A DNA stretch of 64,000 bases from Rhexocercosporidium sp. MPI-PUGE-AT-0058. Lineage: Eukaryota; Ascomycota; Leotiomycetes; Helotiales. Under the pieces are notes generated by a model that was not told the DNA's origin, made no database searches, and was given only the letters and a program-made list of their open reading frames with translations. Below, piece after piece: positions 35,091-45,435 of this stretch (its first letter is position 1; the number at the start of each line of letters is the position of its first letter). The stretch is taken from positions 62,001-126,000 of the forward strand of contig JAGTJL010000030.1 in assembly GCA_020746875.1 (NCBI GenBank), written 5' to 3'. The position numbers and the translations under genes are program-made.

Positions 35091-36660
35091 ATGGCTCCAC
35101 AACCAAACCAAACCCCAAATCCCATCACTCAAGCAACCATCTCATCAGAAATAGAAATGACCGCCGACACCAACATCAAACTAAGCGATCCATTCCTGGT
35201 CTCCTTCACCCTACCCTACGACGCCGAAAACCCGCTCGACTGGTCTACCACCAGAAAATGGTCCGTCACAGACGTTCTCTCAGCAACCGGATTCAACAGA
35301 ATAATGGTCTCAACAATCATGGCCCCAGCTCTCTCCACCATAGCCAAAGAACTCAACATGACATCAGCGGAATCAGCAATGGCTCTTTCTATCTATCTAC
35401 TTGCCACGGCATTCGGACCTCTGTTCATTGGTCCTTTGTCAGAGATTTATGGGAGACGAATTGTGTTGCATGTTAGTGGTGTGTGGTTTTTGGTTTGGAA
35501 TATTGCGTGTGGATTTGCGAATACGAAGGAGTTGTTGATTGGGGCGAGGTTTCTGGCTGGGTTTGGAGCGAGTTCTATTTATGCTCTTGCTGGTGGGGTT
35601 CTGGGTGATGTGTGGAGGTCTGAGCAGAGAGGGAAGTCGCTGGGAATATATTTGTTGATTCCTTTGCTTGGGGGAGCTGTTGGTAGGTTTCCTTAATCAC
35701 AAGTTGGCTCGGATTCAATTGAGTCGGCTGTATACTGAATGTACAACCACAGGTCCCATAATCGGCGGATTCATGGCAGCTCGTACCACTTGGCGATGGA
35801 TGTTCTGGTCAACGTCCATCTTCCAAGCAGTCATGATAGCTGTATCCATACCCACATTCCACGAAACATACGGCCCATTGATCCTCCAACGACGTGCCGA
35901 GAAACTTCGTCGTGAAACCGGAAACCCACAATACTATACCGCACATGAACCTCTGCATGGTGACAGATCACCATGGAGAATCCTTGGAAAAGCACTCACT
36001 CGACCTCTTCGTCTCCTGATCTTCCATCCAATCATCCAAATCACATCCATCGTCTCCGGTTTCGAATATGGTCTCTTGTATATCGTCCTCTCAACTTTCT
36101 CTGAACTCTGGATCTTCCAGTACCATCAATCAGTCGAGATCAGTGGATTACATTACATCGCAATCTCATTAGCTGAGATCGCTGGCTCTCAAGTCGCCGG
36201 TCCACTAATGGATCTCCTATACCGTCGCAGAAAAGCAAGACGTGGAGGTGATCCCGAGCCAGAGACTCGATTACCACTCATGATTCTCGGCGTCATCTTC
36301 GTGCCTCTAGGACTAATCATGTACGGATGGACAGCCGAGTATCGAGTCCATTGGGTCGTCGTCGATGTAGCAATTATACTCGTCATGTTTGGGGGCCAAG
36401 CTGGTGGAATGCCTCTCTCGGCTTATGTGATTGATGCTTATCCTGGCCATACGAGTAGTGCTATGGCGGCGCAACAATTTGTCAGGAGCTTGACTGCTTT
36501 TTTGTTCCCGCTGTTTGCGCCGAAGATGTATACGTCTATGGGGTATGGATGGGGGAATACGATGTTGGGTTTGGTGGCTTTGCCGCTTTGGGTGTTGCCG
36601 CCGCTGTTTTTGTGGAAGTATGGGAAGGGGTTGAGGGCTAAGGCTATATCGACTTATTGA
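35091..36660 (+). CDS. MFS transporter (DHA1-like drug/H+ antiporter)
   Basis: Plasma-membrane proton-coupled transporter of the major facilitator superfamily, probably drug or small-molecule efflux. Exon 1 is 35091-35682 and exon 2 is 35753-36660 (70-nt intron, GTAGGT donor, CACAG acceptor), 499 residues. The cytoplasmic N-terminus ends with YDAENPLDWSTTRKW, typical of fungal DHA1 members. Motif A between TM2 and TM3 is GPLSEIYGRRIVLH. The intron falls in the TM5 antiporter-motif region, and the join restores LGGAVGPIIGGFMAARTTWR, with the G-x-x-x-G-P-x-x-G-G pattern of motif C. About 12 hydrophobic segments follow. The substrate cannot be told from sequence. Confidence 0.9.
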
Positions 36661-37008
36661 AAGGGCATTGATGAGGGGAGGAGGGGGGAAATTCGAGGTG
36701 ACATCCGCCAGCCAATTATGCAGCTGCACTTATATGCAGAAGTTCTCAATCCGATTGCAGGATGCAAAAGCTGAGCATGTCCTAAACAGCAACACAGCCC
36801 CCACTTTCGAGAACCAATCCACTCGTACCTGCATATTCGTCTTCTGATCTCATAATTACCTGACATCACGTTTACAGTTGAAGAATGAATAACACAGTTC
36901 TCTCGAATTTATCAATCTCATTAATTGCATTCACTTACATTCCTCTTGCATCCGCCGTTCATTTCTTCATTGTCTCCAGGTGTGGGCATTGTTCCTGCCA
37001 AAGCCACC
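36661..37008. other. Intergenic, ASST upstream region
   Basis: 350 bp between two plus-strand genes; holds the 3' UTR of the MFS gene and the upstream region of the arylsulfotransferase gene. No specific element seen. Confidence 0.5.
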
Positions 37009-38812
37009 ATGTTCTTACTCAAGGCTTCACATTTTAGCTGCATACTCGCATTGATCCTAAACATACAATCAATCACTTCCGTCCAAGCAGACTGGACATA
37101 CAAATCACGACCAGATCTATCTCCACCCAAACTCAACATCACCATCAGCTCCCCCCCGAAATCTTACCCGGCTACATCTTCCTTAGTCCCTACACAGGCG
37201 TAAGTTGGGACGTCTCATTCGCCCACGGACCCCTCCAACCAGCACCCTACATCTTCTCCTCTTCCGGCGACCTCGTCTGGTCCGGTTTTGGCTACGTCTC
37301 TGGCTGGGCTGGCAATTTCCAAGACGCGAGGTATAGAGGGGAAGATGTGCTGTTTGTGTTTGAGGGGAGTAGGAATGCGAGACATGGGCATAGTCATGGA
37401 CATGTGAAGATACTGGATAGGAGTTATGAGACGGTTAGGGAGGCGAGGGGAGGAAGATATTCTTTGATTGATTTACATGAGTTTCATGTTGTGGATGAGA
37501 AGACTGCGCTGGTGGAGATTTATGAGCCGACTCCGTATGATCTTGGGAAATATGGGGCTAGACCGGAGTCGCAGTGGATTGTAGATGCGGTGTTTCGGGG
37601 TAAGTGGAAAAGCTGCGGAGATTGGCGATTGTACTAACGTGCACAGAAATTGATATCGAAACTGGTCGATTGATTTTTGAATGGAAAAGTCTCGATCTCG
37701 TGTCCCCAAATGGTGAGTTTAACTTGCAAACCTACAAACTCATCCGAAAAATCAACAATTCTGGATACATTGACCCTAAGACTACCGTTGACCGACAATT
37801 CTTATTCTCAGAATCCGATGTCCCAATCAAATCTCTCCTCTACGGAACAGGCTACAACAGCTCCGACGCCCTAGACTATTTCCACATCAACTCAGTCGAC
37901 TGCGACTCCGAACACAACTATCTGATATCGGGACGCCACACCTCAACGATCTACAAAATCAACGGCACAGGCGGTGAAATCATCTGGCGGCTTGGGGGCA
38001 AATACTCAAACTTCAGTATCCGCGAGAATGTAGCATTCGGCCTTCAACATCACGCTCGCTTCATCTCACGTTCAAGTGACGGGGATGAGACAATCATCAG
38101 TTTGTTCGATAGTACCGGTAAAGCGAATAGTGAAGGCACAGGATACGTCAGTCGTTCTAGTGGGAAACTCGTTTCGCTCAATACTAGAACTTGGAGGGCG
38201 AGTTTACTTCAATCTTTCCCTGCCCCATTGGATGAAATCTTTGCCTTTTCTCAAGGCAGCACACAGATCCTGCCTAACGGTAACGCGTTTGTAAATTAGG
38301 GTTCAGCAGGCGCCATTACAGAATTCTCCCCAAATGGTACGGTGGTATTTCACGCTTATCTTGATAGTGGGGAGTTATGGGAGAAAGGATATGTACAGAA
38401 TTATCGCGGGTTTAAATTTAATTGGACTGGGGCGCCGTATGAGGAGCCGGCTGTTGTAGCGTTCAAACTTAAGGGTGGGAGTGCGGTTGCATTGTATGTG
38501 AGTTGGAATGGTGATACTGAGACGAAGTGGTGGAGGTTTTATGGTGTGGATGGGGAAGGGAAGGCGAAGTTTGTTGGAGAAATTGAGAGGGAGGGCTTTG
38601 AGACGAGCTTCAATGTAAAGGATGGTGGTGATAGGTGGGAAAGCTATTGGGCGGAGGCAGTTGGAGTAGTTGGAAATGTGTTGAGGAAAAGTGAGTTTGT
38701 GAAGCTAACGCCATTCATCGTTCCATATGTGCCTCTTGAAGACGATTTGAGCTTCGAAGTCGAGGAACAAGGCGTCTGCCATACAGACGATCTTAGGGCA
38801 GAGGAATTGTAG
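37009..38812 (+). pseudogene. Arylsulfotransferase (ASST) family gene, two lesions
   Basis: Secreted ASST-family protein, broken. It starts with a signal peptide (MFLLKASHFSCILALILNIQ...). Family motifs follow: PGYIFLSPYTGVSWDVSFAH, SWD/YIFSSSGDLVWSG, IDLHEFHVVDEKTALVEIYE, DYFHINSVDCDSEHNYLISG and GEIIWRLGGKYSNF. Introns are 37600-37646 (GTAAGT, TACTAAC branch) and 37713-37811 (GTGAGT, TCAG). Lesion one: the reading frame shifts by one at a C7 run (37151-37157); eight C would keep SSPPEILPGYIF in frame. Lesion two: TAG at 38297-38299 replaces a Trp codon in NAFVNWGSAG; TGG to TAG is the complement-strand CpA-to-TpA change typical of RIP. The rest of the gene to 38812 is intact. Confidence 0.82.
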
Positions 38813-39119
38813 ACAAGCCGTCGCGCTAGCACAGCGATAACAAAATTCAGACTGAGCTGTAACATATGTTAGGTGTGTCAAGTTCTGCAACCACTGCGTG
38901 TGGTCTCAGAATCTAGAATGTTTACCAATAACTTGTCGATCCCGGCCCGCCTAACTTCTTTGAGAATATGGGTAGAGGTTGAGAGCAAAGCCTATATCCA
39001 CTTTTTGAGATAGCATTCATGAAGAGAGAAGAGCTATACTAGCATCTAGAAGAAGGTTCATGAAAATCTGCAACATAATTGACAAGACCATATCTCAGGG
39101 CACCTAGCACCACTGTCAA
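38813..39119. other. Intergenic between convergent genes
   Basis: 300 bp between the end of the ASST pseudogene and the 3' end of the HET-ankyrin gene. Nothing recognised. Confidence 0.5.
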
Positions 39120-39474
39120 TCATCCATCATCACTGCTGTAGCTATCTAGATTGCCTGGGGCAGCCCCTCTCTCGAGCAACAGCTTTGCCACTTTCCTATT
39201 CGACCCAGCTAATGTCAACACCGTCTGATTATGATGGTTCATAGTCTCCATCTGAGCACCGCTCTCGAGCAACAGTTCTACAACCTCCTCGTGCCCCTTC
39301 GTCACAGCCCACATTAGTGGTGTTAGCCCATTAGAATCCGAAGTCTCTAGCTGAACGCCTTTCTCGAGCAACAGCTTTACAATTGCTTCATGTCCTTCGC
39401 GTGCCGCCCACCCGAGCGGTGTCTGACCGGTATTATCTGGAGCCTCCAGTTGAGCGCCTCTTTCGAGCAGCAGC
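39120..39474 (-). pseudogene. HET-ankyrin gene, 3' fragment
   Basis: Encodes the last ankyrin repeats: LLLERGAQLEAPDNTGQTPL, then LLLEKGVQLETSDSNGLTPL and LLLESGAQMETMNHHNQTVL, ending LDSYSSDDG. It is the continuation of the gene at 57268-58744: a hAT element occupies the gap and duplicated GCAGCAGC at 39467-39474 and 57268-57275. Joining across one copy gives HEPVVQLLLERGAQLE in frame, a normal ankyrin helix pair. By itself this piece has no promoter or natural start. Confidence 0.88.
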
Positions 39475-41551
39475 CAGAGCATCCAATAAGCCAATCAGTC
39501 AGTCATTAGCTGAGCTGTTTCTTCAACTAACTGACTTATATGGAAATCACTAGCTGACTGACTTAATTAAAGAACTAATCAGCTATTAATTAGCTATAGA
39601 AGTCAAAACTAAAGCTATAAAAAATTATATTCTAAGCCAAACTACGTTATTATAAGACAATATATTAATGGCCCCTCTATTCTCTTAATTCTTTAAGCAT
39701 TCCCTATGCCATAACATCTCTCCTAATAAATTAAAGGTCTCTACTATTATTTACTTAACATAAGAGGAAAAGACTCGCTCGTACTCAGAATTCATAGTAG
39801 GAATCGATAAAAAATTAAACGCCATCGTAACTAATTATGGCCATTAAGCTTACTTTGATTTCTAGTACTATAATAACGGAGTATTCTCGTAAAGCTCTTT
39901 AAGATATAGTGTAAGCTAATCTCTCCGGCTTAAAGCACGTAAGAAAGCATGTGTTATTATCGTTAGCGCTAAATCATTAAGAAGATTCTCAAGGTAATTA
40001 ATTTATGGCTCTTTTGGCTCTAGAGACATAGTCTCTTACCGTATTATAAGCTCTAATTTATAATCGTTCTCTTATAAAACTTTTAATACTTTCTTATTAT
40101 TTATTACATATAATCTCTCGACGCTAGTCTACTTATCTTTAAAGTATTTCCATTTTTAACGCGAGTAAAGGACGAGAGACGCCTGCCACGTAATAAATAA
40201 GTCGGTCTTAACGTAGTATTCCTTTACTTTATTTTATACTAATATAATTAATTATTAAATGCGAGTATTAAAGAGACTATTCGCGGCGTCGCGCTTAAGA
40301 GCTTTAAAGTAAGTAAGTAGACCTTTAAAAGCTAGTAAAACCTCTTATAACGCGCCATAAAATAGCTTGCCTACTCCTTTATTTAATTTTATATTATCTT
40401 CTAGCGCTTTAATAATACGAAATAAAGGCTTTAATTACTTAAAGATTAGCTTTAGAGTCGTTTATTCGTTATTTAATAAATAGTCTTAATTATAAACCTC
40501 TAAATCTTCAGCATCATTCGAGACTCGCAATTTATAGGCATATTAATCGAGAGATTCGCGGAGGAGGAGTACTCGAGTTACTATAGCGTATGACGCGTTT
40601 TAACGAATACCTCCGTCTAAAATAAGCTTTAAGCTTCGATTAATAGCTCTACCTTTATTTTATTCTTTTTATAACTTAATAAAGAGCTTAAATCTCTTTT
40701 TAAAAGCTATAACGTATGCGACTAAGTTATATAGTTTCCTAAACTTTTTACGTTGCTTTTATAACTATCGACGCGCCGGCGTACTTACGGCCTTATAATC
40801 TCTTTTAAAATTAATAGAATTTTATTTAAATAAGTATTCCTTTACAATAAAATTAAAAATATAGCCGACACAGCGTAATCTCTTTTGTTTTAAATCGAAT
40901 TTATATATTTTTAAAAGCTTAACAAGTGTTATATTATTATTTATTACGTTATTAAGGACGAACCAGTCGATATTTTGCGCGGTAATACCGAATCGACGAA
41001 AGAGAGGAAGAATTATAAAATATTACTTTATTAAAAGTCAATATAAATATATAGGATTTAAATAATATATATTAATATTTATTTTACTATGTCCTAATAG
41101 TTTTAAGAGTCCTATAAGACGCGTAATAAGATTTCCTTTGCCGTTAATAAAGTAAAAAACTATAGCCATAATATTAAGCTTTTCCCTCTTCGATCCCTAA
41201 TTATTAAAAGTAATTAATATTTTTAATTATACGCTTAAAACCTTTATAATTAGCTTTAGTTTAAAGTACTTAAACATTTAATCGATTTAAATAACTACAG
41301 TTAAGCTTAACATAAGTAATACATTTATTACGTCTTAATTAATAATTTAAAACATTCTTTTAAGGTATTTTAACGCTACTTTTCGTATTTTTACGTCGTC
41401 TAAAATAACTTATTTAAGGAACGCGTTTTTGAATTCTTTCTATCGAAAGGGAATTATTAAATAAGGATTTCCGTTTATATAATTAAAAGGTTATATAAGT
41501 TAAGTTATAGCTTTTATTTATTATATATTTCTTTTAGCGTTCAAATAGTAT

Positions 41552-41832
41552 TGTGAAGGGGAAAACACTAAGCACATAATAAGAAGGTAATAAAGCAAGT
41601 GCCGGAGGGTAAACGTAGAAAATACTTATTTAACGAATACTAAAGATATTATATATTTAAAGGGTATAATTTATTAAAGGAGGGGAAAGGTATAGTTTAA
41701 ATAAAAAGGAAAAGTTATAGTAATAAAAATCGTTATTATGCTTAAAGGATGTTACTTTAAAGGCTATCTTAAATATAATAAAATATAACTTAATTACGTA
41801 ACAAATAAACCTCTGAGGTTAACCTTACTATA
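41552..41832 (-). repeat. Gypsy LTR (3' LTR in element orientation)
   Basis: 281 bp; the plus strand starts TGTGAAGGGGAAAACAC. Aligns along its length with 56066-56348; where they differ the changes are mostly transitions towards TA. Confidence 0.88.
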
Positions 41833-43226
41833 TACGTCCCCTCCTTAAAAAACTCATGCTCGACCTCGAGTAAAAAAATAAGAATTAATATTATAACTTT
41901 AAAGCTTTAAATACTTAAAGGAAAATGTATTTAAGTAAAAATAAGTAAATATTAAGTGACTTACATTTTACTTTTAAAAGCAAATAATTATTTCGCTTAA
42001 TATTCTTAAATATTATCTTTTATTTTATTATTCTTTTTCTTTTCTTTCTTTTTTAATAATTTTATTACTTTTTTTTATAATACTTTTAAGGAGGCTTTAC
42101 GTGTCTTTTTATACTTATATTAATCTTTTTACATTTCTTAACACTTATCGTATCGTTTTTGCCGCTTAAACTTACTTTTTTGAATATTATATTTAAGTAA
42201 ACTTTAGTTTTAATAAAGTTAAAGTAATTCTTTTAAAATAAATTAGCGTATAATTAATATTTTAAATAAGTTCCCGATTCTTTTTCTTACGGCGTAAAAA
42301 CTGACTTTCTTTATAAAATAAAGATCGATCTCTATAACGCGTCGAATTCGTCGATATTCCCTTATACCTTAAGTTAGCGTATCTTTAACGACCCCGCTCC
42401 TTTTTTATATTCTTATTTTAACGAATCTTTTACGAACCTTTTTAATTTTTTAATTATTATTAAGAATAAAAAGAAATATATTAAAAGTATATTAAAAAAG
42501 TAAAAATATATAAATATATAAAGTTAAAAGTAAATAATAGTCGGAGGACGGTCCTTTCACCTTCGAGATTCGAAGTATAATAAAAAAATAAAAAGAAGCT
42601 AATCGGAGCATCTCTTTTCTTAACTTAATTAAGTCTTTTTTTCATTTTTATTTTCTTTTTTTTATTTTTACTTTTTTAATAAGTTAATATTAAATAGCGA
42701 CAAAATCGGTTTTAAGTAGTTTTCCTTCCTTTTATTTTAACAGTTATTATATTAAATAAAAGCGTTAATAATATCTTAATAACTTCTTATTATATTTTCC
42801 TATTATTCTTTAATAAATAAATAAATTGCTATAAGCGGCTAAGATTTATTATATTTAAAAGAGAAAGAAAAGAAATATTATACTTTATATATTAACTTCG
42901 AGCTACTTAGTCTTCCTCGCGGTCTCTCTTTTTCCTTAGCAATAAGTTATGAGGTAAAAGCTTCTCGAGAATAACTCTTAAAGCTTTAATAAACTATAAG
43001 CTATCTTAAACCGCCTTTATCGTCGCTTTCCTTCGACTTACTTTTTATTATTAATTAGCTAAGAGAAGTAAGAGGCTAAAGGTAAATTCCCTCTCGTTCG
43101 ACATCGTTAACTTTTAAATCTTAATATTTCTTTAATATAATTTAAAGACCTAAAGTAAAGGCGCAGCTTTAATTACTTTATTAAAATAAGAAGTATCTTT
43201 AACCTCGTTATTTATTTAAGCCTTTA

Positions 43227-43405
43227 TGTCAGGAGCAGGAGAGTCATACGAGGGTGATTCGGTGCCAAGACAGGCTTAGCACGGGTGGCTGACTAGCCAC
43301 GTGATTCAAGGGTTATATATATATTATAACTAGCTCTTTGGTTTAGATTTCCTAGAAATCAATTTGAATTACAACTGTCGTAGCACTCTACTATTAGACC
43401 TTACA
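43227..43405 (+). repeat. 5' LTR of the gag-only element
   Basis: 179 bp, starts TGTCAGGAGCAGGAGAGTC and ends GACCTTACA; preceded by CTTTA. Confidence 0.9.
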
Positions 43406-43589
43406 TACTGATCTCTGCCCCTTTTCAAAGAAGTAGCTCGCCACGACAATACAACGGAAGAGATTCAATAGCTTAACGGAAGCAATTCGATCTTACGGAG
43501 GTACGATAAGCCGGAGATAATAACGCGCTGTTACGGAGGGACCAAGAGGCTCCGAAGCCGAAATTGAAGCATCTGCCACAAATATACAA

Positions 43590-44348
43590 CTAAAGAAGAG
43601 ACGGAGAGCGGACGACGACGATTCGGAAGAGATACGGACCCGGAAACCACCCCGCATTCGAGACCTACCTACTTACGAAGGCAAATCGATTGAGGAAGCT
43701 CAGGCCTTTATATCTGGTGCGGAGCGGAGGTTCCAGTTAAACCGAGGATATTACTTCTCTACGGACGAAGACAAGATTACGTACTGCGTGCTGGCCTTCG
43801 GAGAAAAGCCGGAGAGACGCTGGAGTGCGTACGAAAAGAGCCCGGGGGAGAGGACGTGAGAGGAGTTCAAGGCCTAGCTAGTAAACATAATACAAGACCC
43901 GATTACTCGCCGATTCGACGCCGCCAAGAAGTACGAAGCAATTCGGCAGGAAGACGGAGAGCTTACGGACGACTTTTCAAGGAGGCTTAACACGCTAGAG
44001 GAGGTTTTAAGCCGTACAGACGACCGGCAACGTGCGGATACCTTGTTTGCGAAATTACGACCAGAATTACAAAGGCAGCTCTTATTCATAAGGAACCCCC
44101 CTACTACACGAGAGGACGTATTACGGCTAGCCCGTAAGATGGAATCAGCGGAGGCTATATATACGGAATCCAGCCCGACAGGCATACGTTACGGCTCCAA
44201 AGGCATACCGAAAGTAATAGCCGAGAAATATCGATTTTGCGGAAGTAAGGACCACTTCTCAAGCCGTTGCCCTAAAGCTACGTGTTACGGCTGCGGGGGA
44301 AAGGGGCATTTTGCCAACCGTTGTACGAATACAAAGCGAGAGAATTAA
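43590..44348 (+). pseudogene. Gag protein of the non-autonomous LTR element
   Basis: Retrotransposon nucleocapsid/capsid protein in one frame: IRDLPTYEGKSIEEAQAFIS, then CVLAFGEKPERRWSAYEKSP and, to the 3' side, AKLRPELQRQLLFIRNPPTT, matching the fungal retrotransposon gag domain. It ends with zinc knuckles: CYGCGGKGHFANRC is a perfect CX2CX4HX4C, while the first (YRFCGSKDHFSSRC) lacks its first Cys. Stops at 43857-43859 (TGA, expected Trp) and 43875-43877 (TAG) interrupt it; both fit single RIP-type transitions. The 5' limit is uncertain. Everything from 44043 is open. Confidence 0.75.
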
Positions 44349-44811
44349 GATGATTAGCTCTATTAAAGCGTCGATTTGACTTCGTTTAAGTCCCGAGGAA
44401 GCTCCGTCTGAGCTAGAAGCTGGTGACTATACACGTCTATAGCGTGCGAAGGTCTAGTAATCGATTGGGCGTTTTACCCGCGTAGAACTACAAGCCATAA
44501 GCGACTTAGAGTCGAGTCACCTACTTAGAAATACGAAGATATTATTATTTTAGGACGCCTTAATAGTTTATTAATAATATGGAAAAGGCCAAACGAGAAA
44601 CGGAAGGAAGTCAGAAGGAAGTCGAAATGCTTTGAGAATAGAAACGGCAGGAAGCCGGACTGCTTTCGGATACGAATCGAGAGAGAAGTACCCTTGATTT
44701 TACGGAATTTTTGTTTTAACTAACTTACTTAATTAGAACGGCTGGTCGGGAGACTACCTTAAAGAGAGGGGGTAAAGCTGCGCTAGAATATAAGAGTAGA
44801 CGAAAGAGTTT

Positions 44812-45108
44812 ACAGAGCCTTGAAGACAAAGATACGGAGCCTTGAAGAAGAGTTTACGGAGCCTTGAAGACAAAGATACGGAGCCTTAAAGAAGAGTTTA
44901 CGGAGCTTTGAAGACGAAGTTACAGAGCCTTAAAGACGAAATTACGGAGCCTTGAAGAAGAGTTTACGGAGCCTTGAAGACGAAGATACGGAGCCTTGAA
45001 GACGAAGATACGGAGCCTTGAAAACGAAGATACGGAGCCTTAAAGACGAAGATACGGAGCCTTGAAGACGAAAATACGGAGCCTTAAAGACGAAAATACG
45101 GACAAAAT
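44812..45108 (+). repeat. 22-bp minisatellite inside the gag-only element
   Basis: About 13.5 tandem units with a strict 22-bp period (unit starts at 44812, 44834, 44856 ... 45098), consensus ACGGAGCCTTGAAGACGAAG plus AT. Variation is mainly G/A and the AAGAAGAGTTT versus ACGAAGAT half. Since 22 is not a multiple of three, the array cannot encode a simple peptide repeat. Confidence 0.93.
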
Positions 45109-45256
45109 ACTAATATATATACTTCTCGTTTCCTTTATAAAAAGGTTTTTTAAGTTTATAACAGCCCAGTAGTCCAGGTACAGGTGAATAAGCTAGATTT
45201 GTATAACTAAAGAAGTATAAAGTCCCTAGAGGGCCAAGACCTAAAGAAAGGGGTAA

Positions 45257-45435
45257 TATCAAGAGCAAGAGAGTCATACGAGGGTGATTCGGTGCCAAGA
45301 CAAGCTTAGCACGGGTAGCTGGCTAGCCACGTGATTCAGGGGTTATATATATGTTGTAACTAGCTCTTTGGTTTAGATTCCCTAGAGATCAGTTTGAATT
45401 ACAACTGTCGTGGCACTCTACTATTAGACCTTACA
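45257..45435 (+). repeat. 3' LTR of the gag-only element
   Basis: 179 bp, starts TATCAAGAGCAAGAGAGTC (the initial TG has become TA) and ends GACCTTACA; followed by CTTTA. Confidence 0.9.

Larger units (their letters stand above)
43227..45435 (+). mobile_element. Gag-only non-autonomous LTR retrotransposon
   Basis: A 2209-bp element nested in the Gypsy element. LTRs of 179 bp (43227-43405 and 45257-45435) differ at about 13 sites, all transitions by eye. The 5-bp duplication CTTTA flanks it (43222-43226, 45436-45440). A polypurine stretch AAAGAAAGGGG precedes the 3' LTR. The only coding sequence is gag; no protease, RT or integrase fits in the 1.85-kb interior. It must have moved using enzymes of another element. 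It is visibly less AT-rich than its host element, so it inserted after most of the host's decay or escaped much of it. Confidence 0.85.

Noticed and set aside
35091..38812. A secondary-metabolite or efflux cluster formed by the MFS, ASST, Zn2Cys6 and P450 genes
   Set aside because: The genes are far apart, no core synthase (PKS, NRPS, terpene) is present, and ASST is broken.
45110..45298. 62-codon minus-strand ORF at the end of the gag-only element
   Set aside because: Overlaps the 3' LTR; no protein-like conservation.
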